Shown here piece after piece: positions 18,197-28,747 of a DNA stretch of 64,000 nt. The position numbers were made by a program, and so were the translations under genes. The notes below the pieces were generated by a model that saw only the letters and a program-made list of their open reading frames with translations, was not told the DNA's origin and did no database searches. Position 1 is the stretch's first letter. Every line of letters starts with the position of its first letter. The DNA comes from Asterella californica (Eukaryota > Streptophyta > Marchantiopsida > Marchantiales > Aytoniaceae), in assembly GCA_036924285.1 (NCBI GenBank), contig JAYKYS010000001.1, positions 9,635,501 through 9,699,500 on the forward strand, in the 5' to 3' direction.

Positions 18197-20867
18197 TAAC
18201 ATCAAGGTAAAACTATGGGCGACATCAATGATGTTCAGAATTTCTTTGTACATGATATGTCAACGTATCTTATCATTCTAGGGCATCCTTACATTATTGC
18301 TGTTAGAATGGAGAGACGAGTTACAGATGATTGTTCAGCCTATGCTAGGATACATAGTAGAGATGGCAAAATAGTAGTTCAGTTTTTTACTGTTGCTATA
18401 AAATATGAGAGAAATCGTGATAGCTTGAGAGACCGTCCACTACCTAAGATTAATCAGGAGTTTAGAGAGTCTAGTGGTTTTGACAAAGTGCCATTGAAGA
18501 GTGAGATTTCAGTGATACAATAGAGATAGGATTCTCGCTTGATCACATGGAGCAAGAAGCTTTATCCACTAGCTTCTCAGGACTGGCATCATGTGAGTCA
18601 ATATGTTATAAGAAGGTTGAGAATCTAAAGAGGTTTGAAAGACAATACATGAAGTATGTACACCAATCTTTGTGAGATATTTGAGAGTTAGCAAGAGATG
18701 AATACATATCTGGAGTGTTTGAAAAATAGTATTTGGTAGATATTATAAGAAAGTTGGAATTTATATGAAAGCCTTATAGATGATGTAGATAGAGTGATGA
18801 AAGTGAGCTCCAAGGAGCTTTATGATGTGATTGATAAGTTTCTACATCAACGAGAGGTGTATCTAGACACCAAGTACAAGTCAGTGGTAAGAAAGTCAAA
18901 CCAGTAGCTTTGTTTTTACCACTCGACTATAACTAGAAGATGGAGCAAGTTGCACAACAACCGATACTGAGAGAGCCAAGATGAATTGGGAATTAGTTTA
19001 CAGAAGCAACACTGAAGGAATTGAAGATTGGAGATGATGGATTTTATTGAGCAAGAGAAGAAGAGCTTCAAGGAAATGCAATCTAGGCATGGTAAGATAT
19101 TTGTGTTTGAGCCACACGAAGTAGGATATGCAGATCCAAGTGCAGTGGCAACTATGGTAATCTTTACTATACCACATGTGTCTTGGAATCTATGTCTTAT
19201 CCTTGTACATAGAGCTCATCTACCAAAATTGATAAACTTGCTCAAATGAGAGGAATAGGATGAATATCTTGGAACCATCCATAGCTCACTACTCTAGTAT
19301 ATGATTTATTGTTCCAAAGAAGAGTGGAGCCTTGAGATTCATTTAAGATATGCAGCTAGTTAACAAAGTGACTATTAGAAATATGGGTATAGGACCTCTT
19401 GTAGATGAGTTTGCAGAGGTTTTTGCTGGTCATGCTTTGTATTCCATGAGAGATTTGTATTTAGGGTATGATCAGTTTCGATTATCCTTTGAGAGTAGAG
19501 ACTTGACTACAATGAGGACATATTTAAGGCTACTGAGGATGTGCACCTTGCAGCAAGGTGCTATCAATTCCGTATCACATATTATGAATGATATGAGAAA
19601 AGTTTTTAAGCGATTTCATTCCTGACAAAACTATGTCATTCCTTGATGATGTGTCGATCAAAGGATGTTTTGAGGAGGAGAAGAATGAGGTAATGGATCA
19701 GAGAGGGTGCCGTAAATTTGTTGCAGACCACATAGTTGACTGTGATAAGATATTGAGTCGGTTGGAGGAGATTCATTTGACTCTATCATGAGCAAAGTTT
19801 GTGTTTGGAGAACAAGAGGTGTTGATTGTGGGCACCTATGTGGATCTTATGGTCGGAAGCCTCGTCCAAACAAGGTTGATGTCATTCAAATATGAAAGAG
19901 ACATGTAGATCAGTTACTAAGATGAGAAGATTCTTAGGTACATGTGTGTTTTATCATATATGGATTCTATACTTTGCACATGTAGCAGATCCATATACAA
20001 GTCGTTGAGGAAGGGGCAAAGATTTCAGTGGCAAGAGGAGTAAAGCAAGTCCATGAAGAAGTTGAAGGATCTTTTGTCTTCATCATCAACTCTACAGAAT
20101 GTAATATATGAATTGGGCAGATCTGTTATTCTTATTGTTGATACTAGTCCTATTGGTATTGGATGGATTGTAGAACAAAACGATGAGGATGGAAATATGC
20201 ATGTGGTACGTTTTGGTGCCAGGGTATTAAGTTCATGAGAGAGAGACTATCCTCATGTCAAGAGGGAGCTATGGGGAGTAGTTACTACAATGAAGAGTGA
20301 CAAGAGTACTTGTGGTTGTAGAGACAGATTGTTTATCTCTCTTGGGAATGATCACTAGCTATACAACTCGATATATTGCTATGTTAAGGTGGATAGCATA
20401 TATCAAGTCCTTGAATCCAGAGTTTAGATATATTTCAGGAAAAGACAATCCAGTGGTAGATGTGTTATCAAGGGCTATGTATTACAATGAGAAGAAAATG
20501 ATGAATGACCAAGAGGATGTGGGAACATAGTTTTATTCTAGTGCTCTTGCTAGAAAGGACAAAAGCTATTTTGCAACTCCATTGGAGTTATTTGAAGAAA
20601 CTATGTATGATGGAGAGTGGTTGGATCTTGGACGGTATTTGAGTTCTTTGGAAAGATAGGAAGGCTAGTCTGATGCAAATTTCAAGAGGATACATAGAAT
20701 AGCTTATGGTTATTTTTTACATGAAGGACATCTATGGAAGCATCCCAAGCTACAAGGGGTATATCACGACATGTGGTATGTGACCTAGAATTGGAGCAGA
20801 AGCTAATCAAGGAGTTCCATGAGAGTCTATGGGTTGGTCATATAGGAGTTTGGGCTACATTTGCAAA
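18197..20867 (+). pseudogene. Ancient D-H-G-S lineage pro-pol fragment
   Basis: Colinear but heavily mutated pieces of the same pol as B, C and D. They include the protease tail (I-L-G-H-P-Y-I-I-A-V-R-M-E near 18270), the spacer, and the RT region (I-R-N-M-G-I-G-P-L near 19380; F-L-D-D near 19635). RNase H is near 20125-20470 (I-V-D-T-S-P-I-G-I-G-W), and the integrase zinc start is near 20815 (F-H-E-S-L-W-V-G-H). It has many stops and frameshifts and is more A/T-rich than B or C. It has no LTRs and ends abruptly at the E' LTR. It is the oldest member of the lineage here. Confidence 0.85.
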
Positions 20868-21247
20868 GACTCTTCTCGTCTTCTGATCTCTATCTAAATA
20901 ATCCTAACTAAGCAAGGCATTGCATGGATTCCTAAGAAGACAACCCACTTTGCATTACATCTTACTTCCTAACATAAGATAGAAGATATGCGAGAAGCAG
21001 AGTGTATGAAAAATTCAGAAGATGATCGCGGGCTCCTGCGATGACAGTGGTCTCCAGGAAGACTCTCGAGACAGCTTCCGATTGAATAACATTCTCGGAA
21101 GACTTCCCGCTGTCAGGCTTCTCTTCACTGGTCTCACCTGTCTTCTGCTTCTGACACGCAATCTAACCTCACAACAGACACGAGACATTCGTACTCTGTT
21201 CTTCCGACTCCTCACCTCTCATACACACTCATAAGAAGTTTGCTGCA
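20867..21247 (-). repeat. LTR of E' (about 380 bp)
   Basis: Its reverse complement aligns with the E LTR halves at 25015-25175 and 27194-27410 (shared TCATGCA..CAA..CTTCTT start; shared TCTTCTTAGGAATCCATGC block). It lacks the 2-kb F insertion present there, so it shows the empty site. It cuts off the old pol fragment. Boundaries are accurate to about 10 bp. Confidence 0.75.
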
Positions 21248-22730
21248 TGACAGAAAGACACAACCCTTGACCATTCTCTCCATATTCTACCAAAAAGACT
21301 TCTCACAACTCTCTTCTAAGTTTGGGAAGAAGAAGGAATAGGCTGCTATGGGTCGAACATAAGAGACCCGTAAAGGACCCTCACGTCTTCTCGTGCATTC
21401 TGCCAGCCTTTCCAATCTTCTAGTCTCTCTAGGAAGATGTGGATTTGAGAAGCTCAGAAGATCGGGAGGCACAGGCCTGGTTCCCAACGTCCAACTTCTC
21501 GAAACAACAAACAACTCACCAAGTCACTCAGGATTCGTACAAGTCTCTCTCAACTCAAAAGTCAATCCAATCCAATCTTGATACAAATGGAACACAATTG
21601 TCTTCCGAAGAAGTTCAGATATCTAGAAGCGTCTTCCGAAAATGTTCAGATCTTCTGAAGCGTCTTTTGTCCAAGGATTCGAGAATAGAGGTGCGGTAGG
21701 GTAGAGAAATTGATGTCTGAGTGATCGGATTTGAGAATGAGAGACATGAAAGCTCGATTACAGCTTGGGAAGAAGCGAGAAGATGGCTGTAAAAAATTGG
21801 GCAGCACTTCCGTGCCCAATTTCATAGAAAGAAACTACGGGATGGAGGAAGCGATCGATGGGCTTCTTGTAAATAAACGGAGAAGCGCGAGGGACACTAA
21901 ATCAAAGACGAGAAGCGGTGGGAAGGGGAATGAACACGAGAAGAACCTCAATACAATCTTCTGGCAGCTTCTCGTAAGACCTTCAGTCTTCTATGCGCTT
22001 TCTGCCTCCACCTCAGCTCCAATGCGATCCCACGGACCCAGCTACGCCCTGCTGCTTCTTCAATCAATCTTTGCTCCTCCTTCGATACTTCTCTAATCGC
22101 CCTTCAATGTCTACTTCCAAGAATCCACAAGGACTCCTTGAGCTCGATGGTGCTTTTTGCTCTCACAAAATCGTCCTCGATCTCTCTCTCTAACCTAAAT
22201 TCGATCTTGTTGTTCACCGTTTCACTATTCTTACTTCCTTCACTCAATTTGGTACCCCTGATTGCAAACGACCTTCAACGCACGATGGGTCTCCGGTGCG
22301 AGAAGCAGTCATTGATTCCGTGCTAATGTGATTCTCCCGTATCTTTCCTACGCGATTATGGATTTTGACCTCCTTGTCTTACCTACTACCATGGTGGCTA
22401 TCTGGTAGGTACACCTACCCCTTTCCTAGGTGGTGCGTGGTTGATGTCCATGCAATCGCGATCGCTATCTTCTGGAAGACACGCGTCTTCTGTCTTCCGA
22501 ATGACACAACCGAAAAGACATCTTCTCGGAAGATGTCCGTCTTCTGTCTTCCGAAGAAATCAACTTCCCCTTACAAAAAGATGTTAAGATCATCTTTCTT
22601 CTAAGCGAGGTGTAATCTTACGCAACAAGGTTACTTCAGTTACACAAACATGTTATTAACTTCAAAAATTTCAAAATTTCATAAATCTTGTAAATTGTGG
22701 GCACCACACTTGACATGTAATATATGTGTA
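21248..22730 (-). mobile_element. E': 3' internal part of a second E element
   Basis: The reverse complement matches 61000-62337 of E in order: an AAGATGATCTTA region, a double GGTAGGTACACCTAC-like block, and the GAATGCACGAGAAGAC end. It leads directly into the E' LTR. No convincing ORF is seen on the minus strand. The rest of E' is missing upstream of 22730. This looks like a truncated copy. Confidence 0.65.
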
Positions 22731-22734
22731 AATC

Positions 22735-23640
22735 AAGTTATCACATGGATTGGGACACAAAAGGACAGAGAACTGAAGCTATGAACTCCCATTGGTTCAT
22801 TATTTTCCTTTGTGAAACTCTAAACTTGGAAGCAAGACTCTTAAGGAGAGTTTGAGCTTTTAGGAGGGGCACCCAAAAATCTGAGAACATAGGGTGAGAG
22901 AGCTCGTCATGCCAGTCACTGTCAATGCAAATTTTGATCGAGCAACAAAGAAGGAGTTACGTCAAATTGAAGTTCGGATTGGACAAGAATTGGATCACAA
23001 TTGTTGATTTTGGGGTTTCTGGTTTCAATTGCAGCAGAATAGAGATAATTACTTCAAAACTTTGTGGTTGCTTTCATTGTCATTAGGGCTACGACTGTCA
23101 AAAAGTTTCTTATCATTTGAGTGAGTGAGTAATTCATGGTGATCGTTGAAGCAAGGGGGTCTGAAAAGCTCTCAATCTAGAGCAGCAACTTCAGAGCTTG
23201 AGATCTGGAGAACCGTGTACAACCAGCAGATCAAATTTCACAGAAATGTTCAACATGTTGTAGATTCCAAATCCTGTAAGAATGAGCAAAAGTTATCAAA
23301 CCAATTTTCTGTTCTAGATCAAAGTAACCATTTGGGTGTCATAAATTATCATAATTTTCTTACTCAAAATATTTTTGCTCATATCTCAATGCTTAAATCT
23401 GATCTCAGGTTGAAAGTTCATATGTGTGTTCAGTAAGGTCTCTTTTACATGTAGGAGAAGTTTTGAAGTCTAAATTATCATATATTTCTTATTCTTGTGT
23501 GTTAAAGTTCACCATCTGACCTTATTACTACTAGTTAATTGTGGTTTTCACTTTCTGAACATATTAGAGGACCTAATAGACCTGTGTAAGTGTTTATAGT
23601 GTCACATTATGACTTGAAGCCTATCTTTTGAGTAAACAAC
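22735..23640 (+). repeat. Decayed LTR-like remnant related to solo LTR F
   Basis: It shares TCAATCTAGAGCAGCAA (23172-23188) with F (25744-25760). The CCCATTGGT context near 22790 also recurs in F (25350) and, more weakly, in the D/A LTRs. There are no clear ends and no coding potential. It is probably an old relative of the long LTRs. Confidence 0.45.
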
Positions 23641-23679
23641 CACAGCTAGAAGCCCAACACTTTCCTAGGTAGATGTATC

Positions 23680-24190
23680 ACACTCCGACACCATCTAATC
23701 AATTTCAACAGCAAGACAGAAATCAAAATCAAAATCAGCATTTACAAAATCAGAAAAACTGCCAACGTAGCAACAACAAAAACACGTGGTGTGTACTGAT
23801 GAGTCAACTTCACAACGATTTTACACCTCGAGTCGTGAACCGCCATTGATATGTTGACATCGACGTCACTCGCAATATGACATTTAATCGTGATCAATTT
23901 TGTAAGTACACTAACCGAGAAAGTGCTCTTCACACTCAGATTCTCTTAGTGATGACACCACAATTCAAATTGAAGGTCATGATGACGTTGAAGTCAAACT
24001 ACTCAACGGCGAAACGTACTATTTGCCGTACTAATTAAGGACGTCTAGCACGTCCTAGCACTATGAAAGATTTTATTTGCAGCTCAAATGTTTGATTCCA
24101 AAGGTGGATGGTGCATAATCGATGACAATGCTTGCTATTTAGATTATAAAAATAGACGTTCAATTGTCTCATCCTCACCTAGCTATGATC
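23680..24190 (+). pseudogene. Ty1/copia gag-pol remnant (protease region)
   Basis: A Gln/Asn-rich segment (about 23710-23780) is followed by D-V-T-R-N-M-T-F-N-R-D-Q-F. After a frame change comes D-D-T-T-I-Q-I-E-G with V-E-V-K-L-L-N-G-E-T-Y. This order resembles the copia protease (D-S-G-x-x-x-H-M-T, later D/N-G-x-x-x-x-I-x-G-x-G and L-x-N-G). The catalytic D-S-G appears lost. Stops follow. It is a short fragment without LTRs, and the identification rests on motif pattern only. Confidence 0.4.
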
Positions 24191-24199
24191 TCTACTTGT

Positions 24200-25014
24200 T
24201 GGACTCGTGCGTTATTCTCCCGCACATTTCATATCTCTCGCAAGCACACCATGCATAGCTGCAAGCAAAGCAGTATTAATCTTTGCTTCCAATAATGCTC
24301 TCTGAAACCTCTTCTCGGAAGAGATTGTGAGTCTTGGAGATGACCGTGGTGGCTGATCAATCAACCATGGTCGACCACAAGTCATCCTATCCTTACACCC
24401 TTTCACGTAGTCGGTATCTCCTCACACAGTCGAATTGAGCTCCATGTCTCTCATTTGTCTTAGTCACGGATCACCACGTGACGATCCATAACCCACAAGG
24501 TGATCGACCACAAGGATAAATCATCCAATGAAAGGTCTCTCACATAGACCACTCTCTCGCATGAAAGTATCTCGCAGCACGTGTCATATGCGGCATGCTC
24601 TTCACCAGTCGTGATTGCTGCTTGGCAGAGGGCGATCTGTGCCCTCAAGTCTAGGGTGCGTCTCTCGATCTAGGTCTACCCCTCAGTCGATACTCTTCCC
24701 AATGGAAGGACGACACCCCCACCTTTAAGAGTGACATGGCATCCAACCTTTCCTTCCTTTATGACGAACATGGACCTAGTCTTGGGGGTCACGCCCCCAA
24801 GGCTCACTAATCCGTCCTCCAAGATTAGAACGATCTTGAATGATCATAACCTTTGGGTGGCAAGCCCCATCTTTCCATCCTTTTGTGAAGGATAAGACGA
24901 CGGTTTCCTCCACCACTCAGGGAGGAACACCAACTCCAAGGAGCTGAGAGATCCACTCGCCGATGGGGTCAATCCACTAGGAGTTGACCCCTCGTCTGTT
25001 GCATGTCTTCTCGT
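24200..25014. other. Unassigned sequence
   Basis: I see no convincing gene or element here. Only short ORFs occur, with no conserved motif. A TTGCATG / CATGCAA inverted pair (24999-25022) lies at the start of the E LTR. Confidence 0.4.
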
Positions 25015-26631
25015 CATGCAACAAGCTTCTTCTGAGATTGTATGAGAGACGAGGAGTCTGAAGAACAGAGTATGAATGTTCTGTGTATGTTGTGAGGCTA
25101 GATTGCATATAAGAAGCCAAAGACATGTGAGCCCAGTGATGAGAAGCCTAGCTGCAGGAAGTCTTCTGAGTACGTTGTCCTGTTGTGGGACCAGTTAGTA
25201 TGTAAATTACGCATATAAGTGCGTTTTGCGAACAGTTGTAGAAGTTGTGGTGTAATGGGATCTAAAACTTGCTCTTATGAGCTTTGAATGCTCTATTATC
25301 TGCTGGGGTCTCCATGGGGCAGAAAAGGACAAGGTTGAGTCCTTTAAATTCCCATTGGTCCACCAAAAAGTGAAGTTAACTTGTCATCTATCTAGGTGTG
25401 CGCTCTGGGAGGTTCGGGGCACTTTCACGAAGGATTTTGGAGATCAGAGGGCATGGGCGGAGAGCTCTCGACTGGAGGAGGATCTTGAGCCCAAATTTCA
25501 CTCGATTTGGAAGTCCAGGGCATACGTTATGGCCATTTGAAGTTCATTGAGTGATGAGAGTACATAGCTTTCTCTTCCGATTGTAAGATTAAGGAGTTTG
25601 AGTGATTGAGCCGTCAGATTGAGACCAGATTTCATGAGCTTGTAGTATGTCAGTTGTTGAAGCTCTGACCCCAAATTTCACCACCGGATGTTATGCGGAT
25701 TGAGCGCAATGGCGATTTGAAGGCGACGGGGTGCAGAAAGCTTTCAATCTAGAGCAGCAAGTTTGCTGATTTATGGAGGATGATCCGAACGATCAAATCG
25801 GCTGAAATTTCCTGAGTAGTGAGTTTACCTCTGATTTGATAGCAAAGGAAGTTTGAGTGGAAGTGGACGGTTCATTTAGACGAAGAAGCTTCTGTCTGAA
25901 TCTGAGATTGCAAGTGCGTGTTAGTTTCTGTGAATTTGTGTTAATTGTGGGAGGAGATCTAGCTGTTAGATCTTCTTGAAATTTGACTTGTAAGTAGAGG
26001 TTTTAGTATCCTACCTACGTGGCAAGTTTGAGAGGAGACTGAGCTATCATGTGTGATAGTTCGCTGTTTTTTCTGCCGAGTTGTATCGACAACGATATCT
26101 ACTCTAGGTCTCGAGTCTTGTTAGCGCCAGTTGGCAGAAATGCATCCAGTGTGACGTTTGTATTACTTTGGGGAGTATTCTAGGCGTAAATAAAACTTTA
26201 GGGACCTACGTTGTAACCACGTCATGTGGTTGTCAGGTTCGCACTCAACGTGACAAAGTGCGATCCTTGACCTATAAAGTCGACTACATGTCTAGTCTAG
26301 TCTCTAGTATTGAAACATGTTATGGTGCATGCATTAGAACCTTTCACCCAGACGACCTACACGTGGATGAGTTTGACGGCACCAAACATGCGATGTGCAT
26401 GTGTGCCACTTCATCGGCCCGTGTGGCTTGGGTTGCTCGGTTAGGGAGCTTGCACCTATCCTTGTCTTGTGTTCGAAACTTTTAAGCAAAGGGGAGTGAC
26501 CTGTGTGGGGGCATTCAACCTTGAGAAATTCAAGAGATTGTTCGTGGAGAGATCGTAGTGATCCTATGAGATTGTATCGGAGTTTTATGGATCGAGATAC
26601 CCTTGTAGTTGGAGTGCAAATGTTGTGAGAG

Positions 26632-26847
26632 ATGGACGAAGGACTCTACTTACCGCCCAGATTCTCTTTTCGAAACCCTTTCCAGATTAAACTGATGTAC
26701 ATAGAACGAGTTCATTTCCAACAGTTTTTTATAGGATCCTTCGGACATAACTTTACCGCGCAAGTCATGCTATCGCATGTCCCTGTGATCTTACCTGTTG
26801 TCACTTACGGCCAAGAATGAGCTCTCACCATCTTTATCCTCATCTGA
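26632..26847 (+). pseudogene. Small ORF a in LTR F (one TGA)
   Basis: From M-D-E-G it aligns without gaps over 71 codons with ORF a of D and Chr1 (N-P-F-Q-I-K-L, V-P-V-I-L-P-V-V-T-Y, end I-F-I-L-I). Codon 63 is TGA where the others have Trp. The stop is followed after 6 nt by ORF b. The protein is truncated but otherwise well kept. Confidence 0.65.
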
Positions 26848-26853
26848 CAAAGG

Positions 26854-27057
26854 ATGGATCTAAATCAGCTCCCTCCTGTAAACTTTAACACCGAGTGCGA
26901 GATAAGACACATCTGTCGACCCAAAGTCATGTACGAAGTTCTAGTAGTGAGAAACTTCAGAGAGGAATACTACCAAGAGATCATGTCATCGCATATCCCG
27001 TTTGTCGTGCCCATGATCATCCAACGTTTTCGTGTGGTTATCTTGACCCTTTACTGA
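26854..27057 (+). CDS. Small ORF b in LTR F, 67-aa conserved protein
   Basis: It has exactly 67 codons, M-D-L-N start and V-I-L-T-L-Y end, as in D. C-R-P-K, V-R-N-F, E-Y-Y and P-F-V-V-P are kept, while W-V is changed to E-C and the F-G glycine is changed to Arg. The frame is intact, although this LTR is solo and decayed elsewhere. It begins 6 nt after the stop of ORF a. The function is unknown. Confidence 0.65.
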   Translation: MDLNQLPPVNFNTECEIRHICRPKVMYEVLVVRNFREEYYQEIMSSHIPFVVPMIIQRFRVVILTLY

Positions 27058-27567
27058 GAGAAAGAAAGTGTTTAGTTATCGAGGAAGTCAGAGAGAAATC
27101 TACGAGATACTAGTCGCTCTGATGTGCACGATCGTTAGCCACAGCCAGAAGGTACGCCCTTGCTCAAAGGAAAGGTTCTCGCTACGACAACGTCAGATCA
27201 TCAGAAGTTGTCTCGGGAGTCTTCTTGGAGGTCACTGTCATCGCAAGAGTCCTCAGTCTTCTTCTAAGCCTTCTGCATACTCTACTTCTCACGTATCTTG
27301 TATCTTCTGTTACGAAGTAGGATGAATTGCAAGGTGGATTGTCTTCTTAGGAATCCATGCGATGTCTTGCTTAGTTAGGATTCTTTAGATATAGCTCGGA
27401 AGACGAGAGGAACTCAGAAAGCATAGAATCTCCGAAGACGGACTAACTGTCTTCCAGAAGACTAGAATCATCTTTTGAGCATGGAAGCTAGACTGTGAGG
27501 ACTTGGGAAAGACTGAGCTTTCGGTCACAACAAATACGTGTGGCTTAGTGTAGCAAAAGGTAGAAAC

Positions 27568-28266
27568 ATGTCGATGCATCCTGGAGGGTTGGTGTTACCA
27601 GCAGTAGAGTTGACGGAGGTCAAACCTTACATCAAGAAGTTGGACCTCGACTTCTTTCTATGGAACTGGAACCTCACAGACCACGGTATTCTAGAGGAGG
27701 TTTGGACAGCACTGCCTACGCGCAACCTTGAACTTGTGAAGGCAAGAGTCGCTCGAGGAAGATCATCTTCTTAGACGGTGGAGTGGTGGTGCAAGGCTTT
27801 TCTCAGATCAGAAGTAGAGAACCGAGGGTATGAGTTGGAGAAGAAGATCTTACCGATGATCTCTAGGAAGTGTCATGTACTTGGAAGCACGACCTACCTC
27901 TTCTTGGAAGATAGACAGCAGAGAAACATAGAAGCTTATCGGGAGCTGCGGAAGCATCTTCTGGCGAAGTTGTTTCTTCACTTTTTCCCCAAGGGAAAAG
28001 CATAGAAGGTTAGGTACCTTGGAGATCAGGATGTGGAGTTCTTGGAAGCAGTTTGAGCCGGAGAAGTCGTCAAATGGGGGACCTTCTTCCACATCTATAT
28101 CCAAGCCGAGCTAGTGTACCTAGGCACTCCAATAAGAGGGCACCTCACCCCGTTCTTATGTTATTTGTACGTGTCCAAGAGAGATTTGAAGGAAGACCAA
28201 CTAGCTAAGTATGGGCCAGCAGGACAGCGCGAGATAAAGGAAGAGATCTCGGGAGAAGAAGATTGA
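27568..28266 (+). pseudogene. E gag-like ORF with three in-frame stops
   Basis: A single frame of about 230 codons from M-S-M-H-P-G-G is broken by TAG (27772), TAG (28003) and TGA (28057), and ends at TGA 28264. Regions include D-L-D-F-F-L-W-N-W-N-L, L-E-K-K-I-L-P-M-I, and a hydrophobic segment with V-Y-L-G-T-P-I-R-G-H-L-T-P-F-L-C-Y-L-Y. No zinc knuckle or enzyme motif is seen. By position after the LTR it could be a structural protein. I do not recognise the family. Confidence 0.4.
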
Positions 28267-28747
28267 ACAGTGGTCATGTCTTCCCCTCTCTCTTTAGTGT
28301 CTCAAACATGATTGAGCACTCATCATAAGACGCTTTTGGTGCGAGAAGATGACTCCAACGGTACAGAAGACGCATCATAGCCGAGGAAGATGGGACCTAA
28401 GAGTGTGCCTAGGAAGAGCATCTCTTTCTTGAGCATCCATTCTGGATCTGAGTCGGACCCACATCAAGCACAAAGGTCGTGCAGAAGAGAGCTTATATGA
28501 TTATAAGGAGTCTTCCGCAAACTCCAGAAGTTGAGGTATGGGTTGACATCATGACTACGACACGAGGAAGTGCAACGAAAAGGACCGCTCTTACAGTGAG
28601 AAGAGATCTTCTATCTCGAAAGAAGTTGAGAGTAACGTCTTCTCGTGCACAGAAGTAGAAGACCATAGTGGTAGAAGAGGCATCCTTGCCTTTGGAAGAC
28701 AAAGAAGACACCTCTGATCGATTCATGAGGATCAATCTAACTTCCGC

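Larger units (their letters stand above)
25176..27189 (+). repeat. F: solo long LTR with a small-ORF pair
   Basis: It begins TGTCCTGTTG and ends CTACGACA, like the B LTR end. It is flanked by ACGT on both sides (25172-25175, 27190-27193). The empty site is seen in E'. It carries ORF a/b near its 3' end and a body segment shared with 22735-23640. No internal coding region accompanies it. A purine run near 26490 (AAAGGGGAGTGA) and a 105-codon ORF (26168-26485) of unknown meaning suggest a composite origin. Confidence 0.7.
25015..27410 (+). repeat. E 5' LTR, split by solo LTR F
   Basis: The two outer parts, 25015-25175 and 27194-27410, are about 375 bp together and align end to end with the E' LTR. 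The middle 2014 bp is F. No PBS beginning TGG is visible after the approximate end. Confidence 0.65.

Noticed and set aside
20867..21247. E' LTR as part of the neighbouring old pol element
   Set aside because: It matches the E LTR halves instead and is in the opposite orientation to the pol fragment.
26168..26485. 105-aa ORF in LTR F
   Set aside because: No homologue in the other LTRs of the window and no motif; may be chance.
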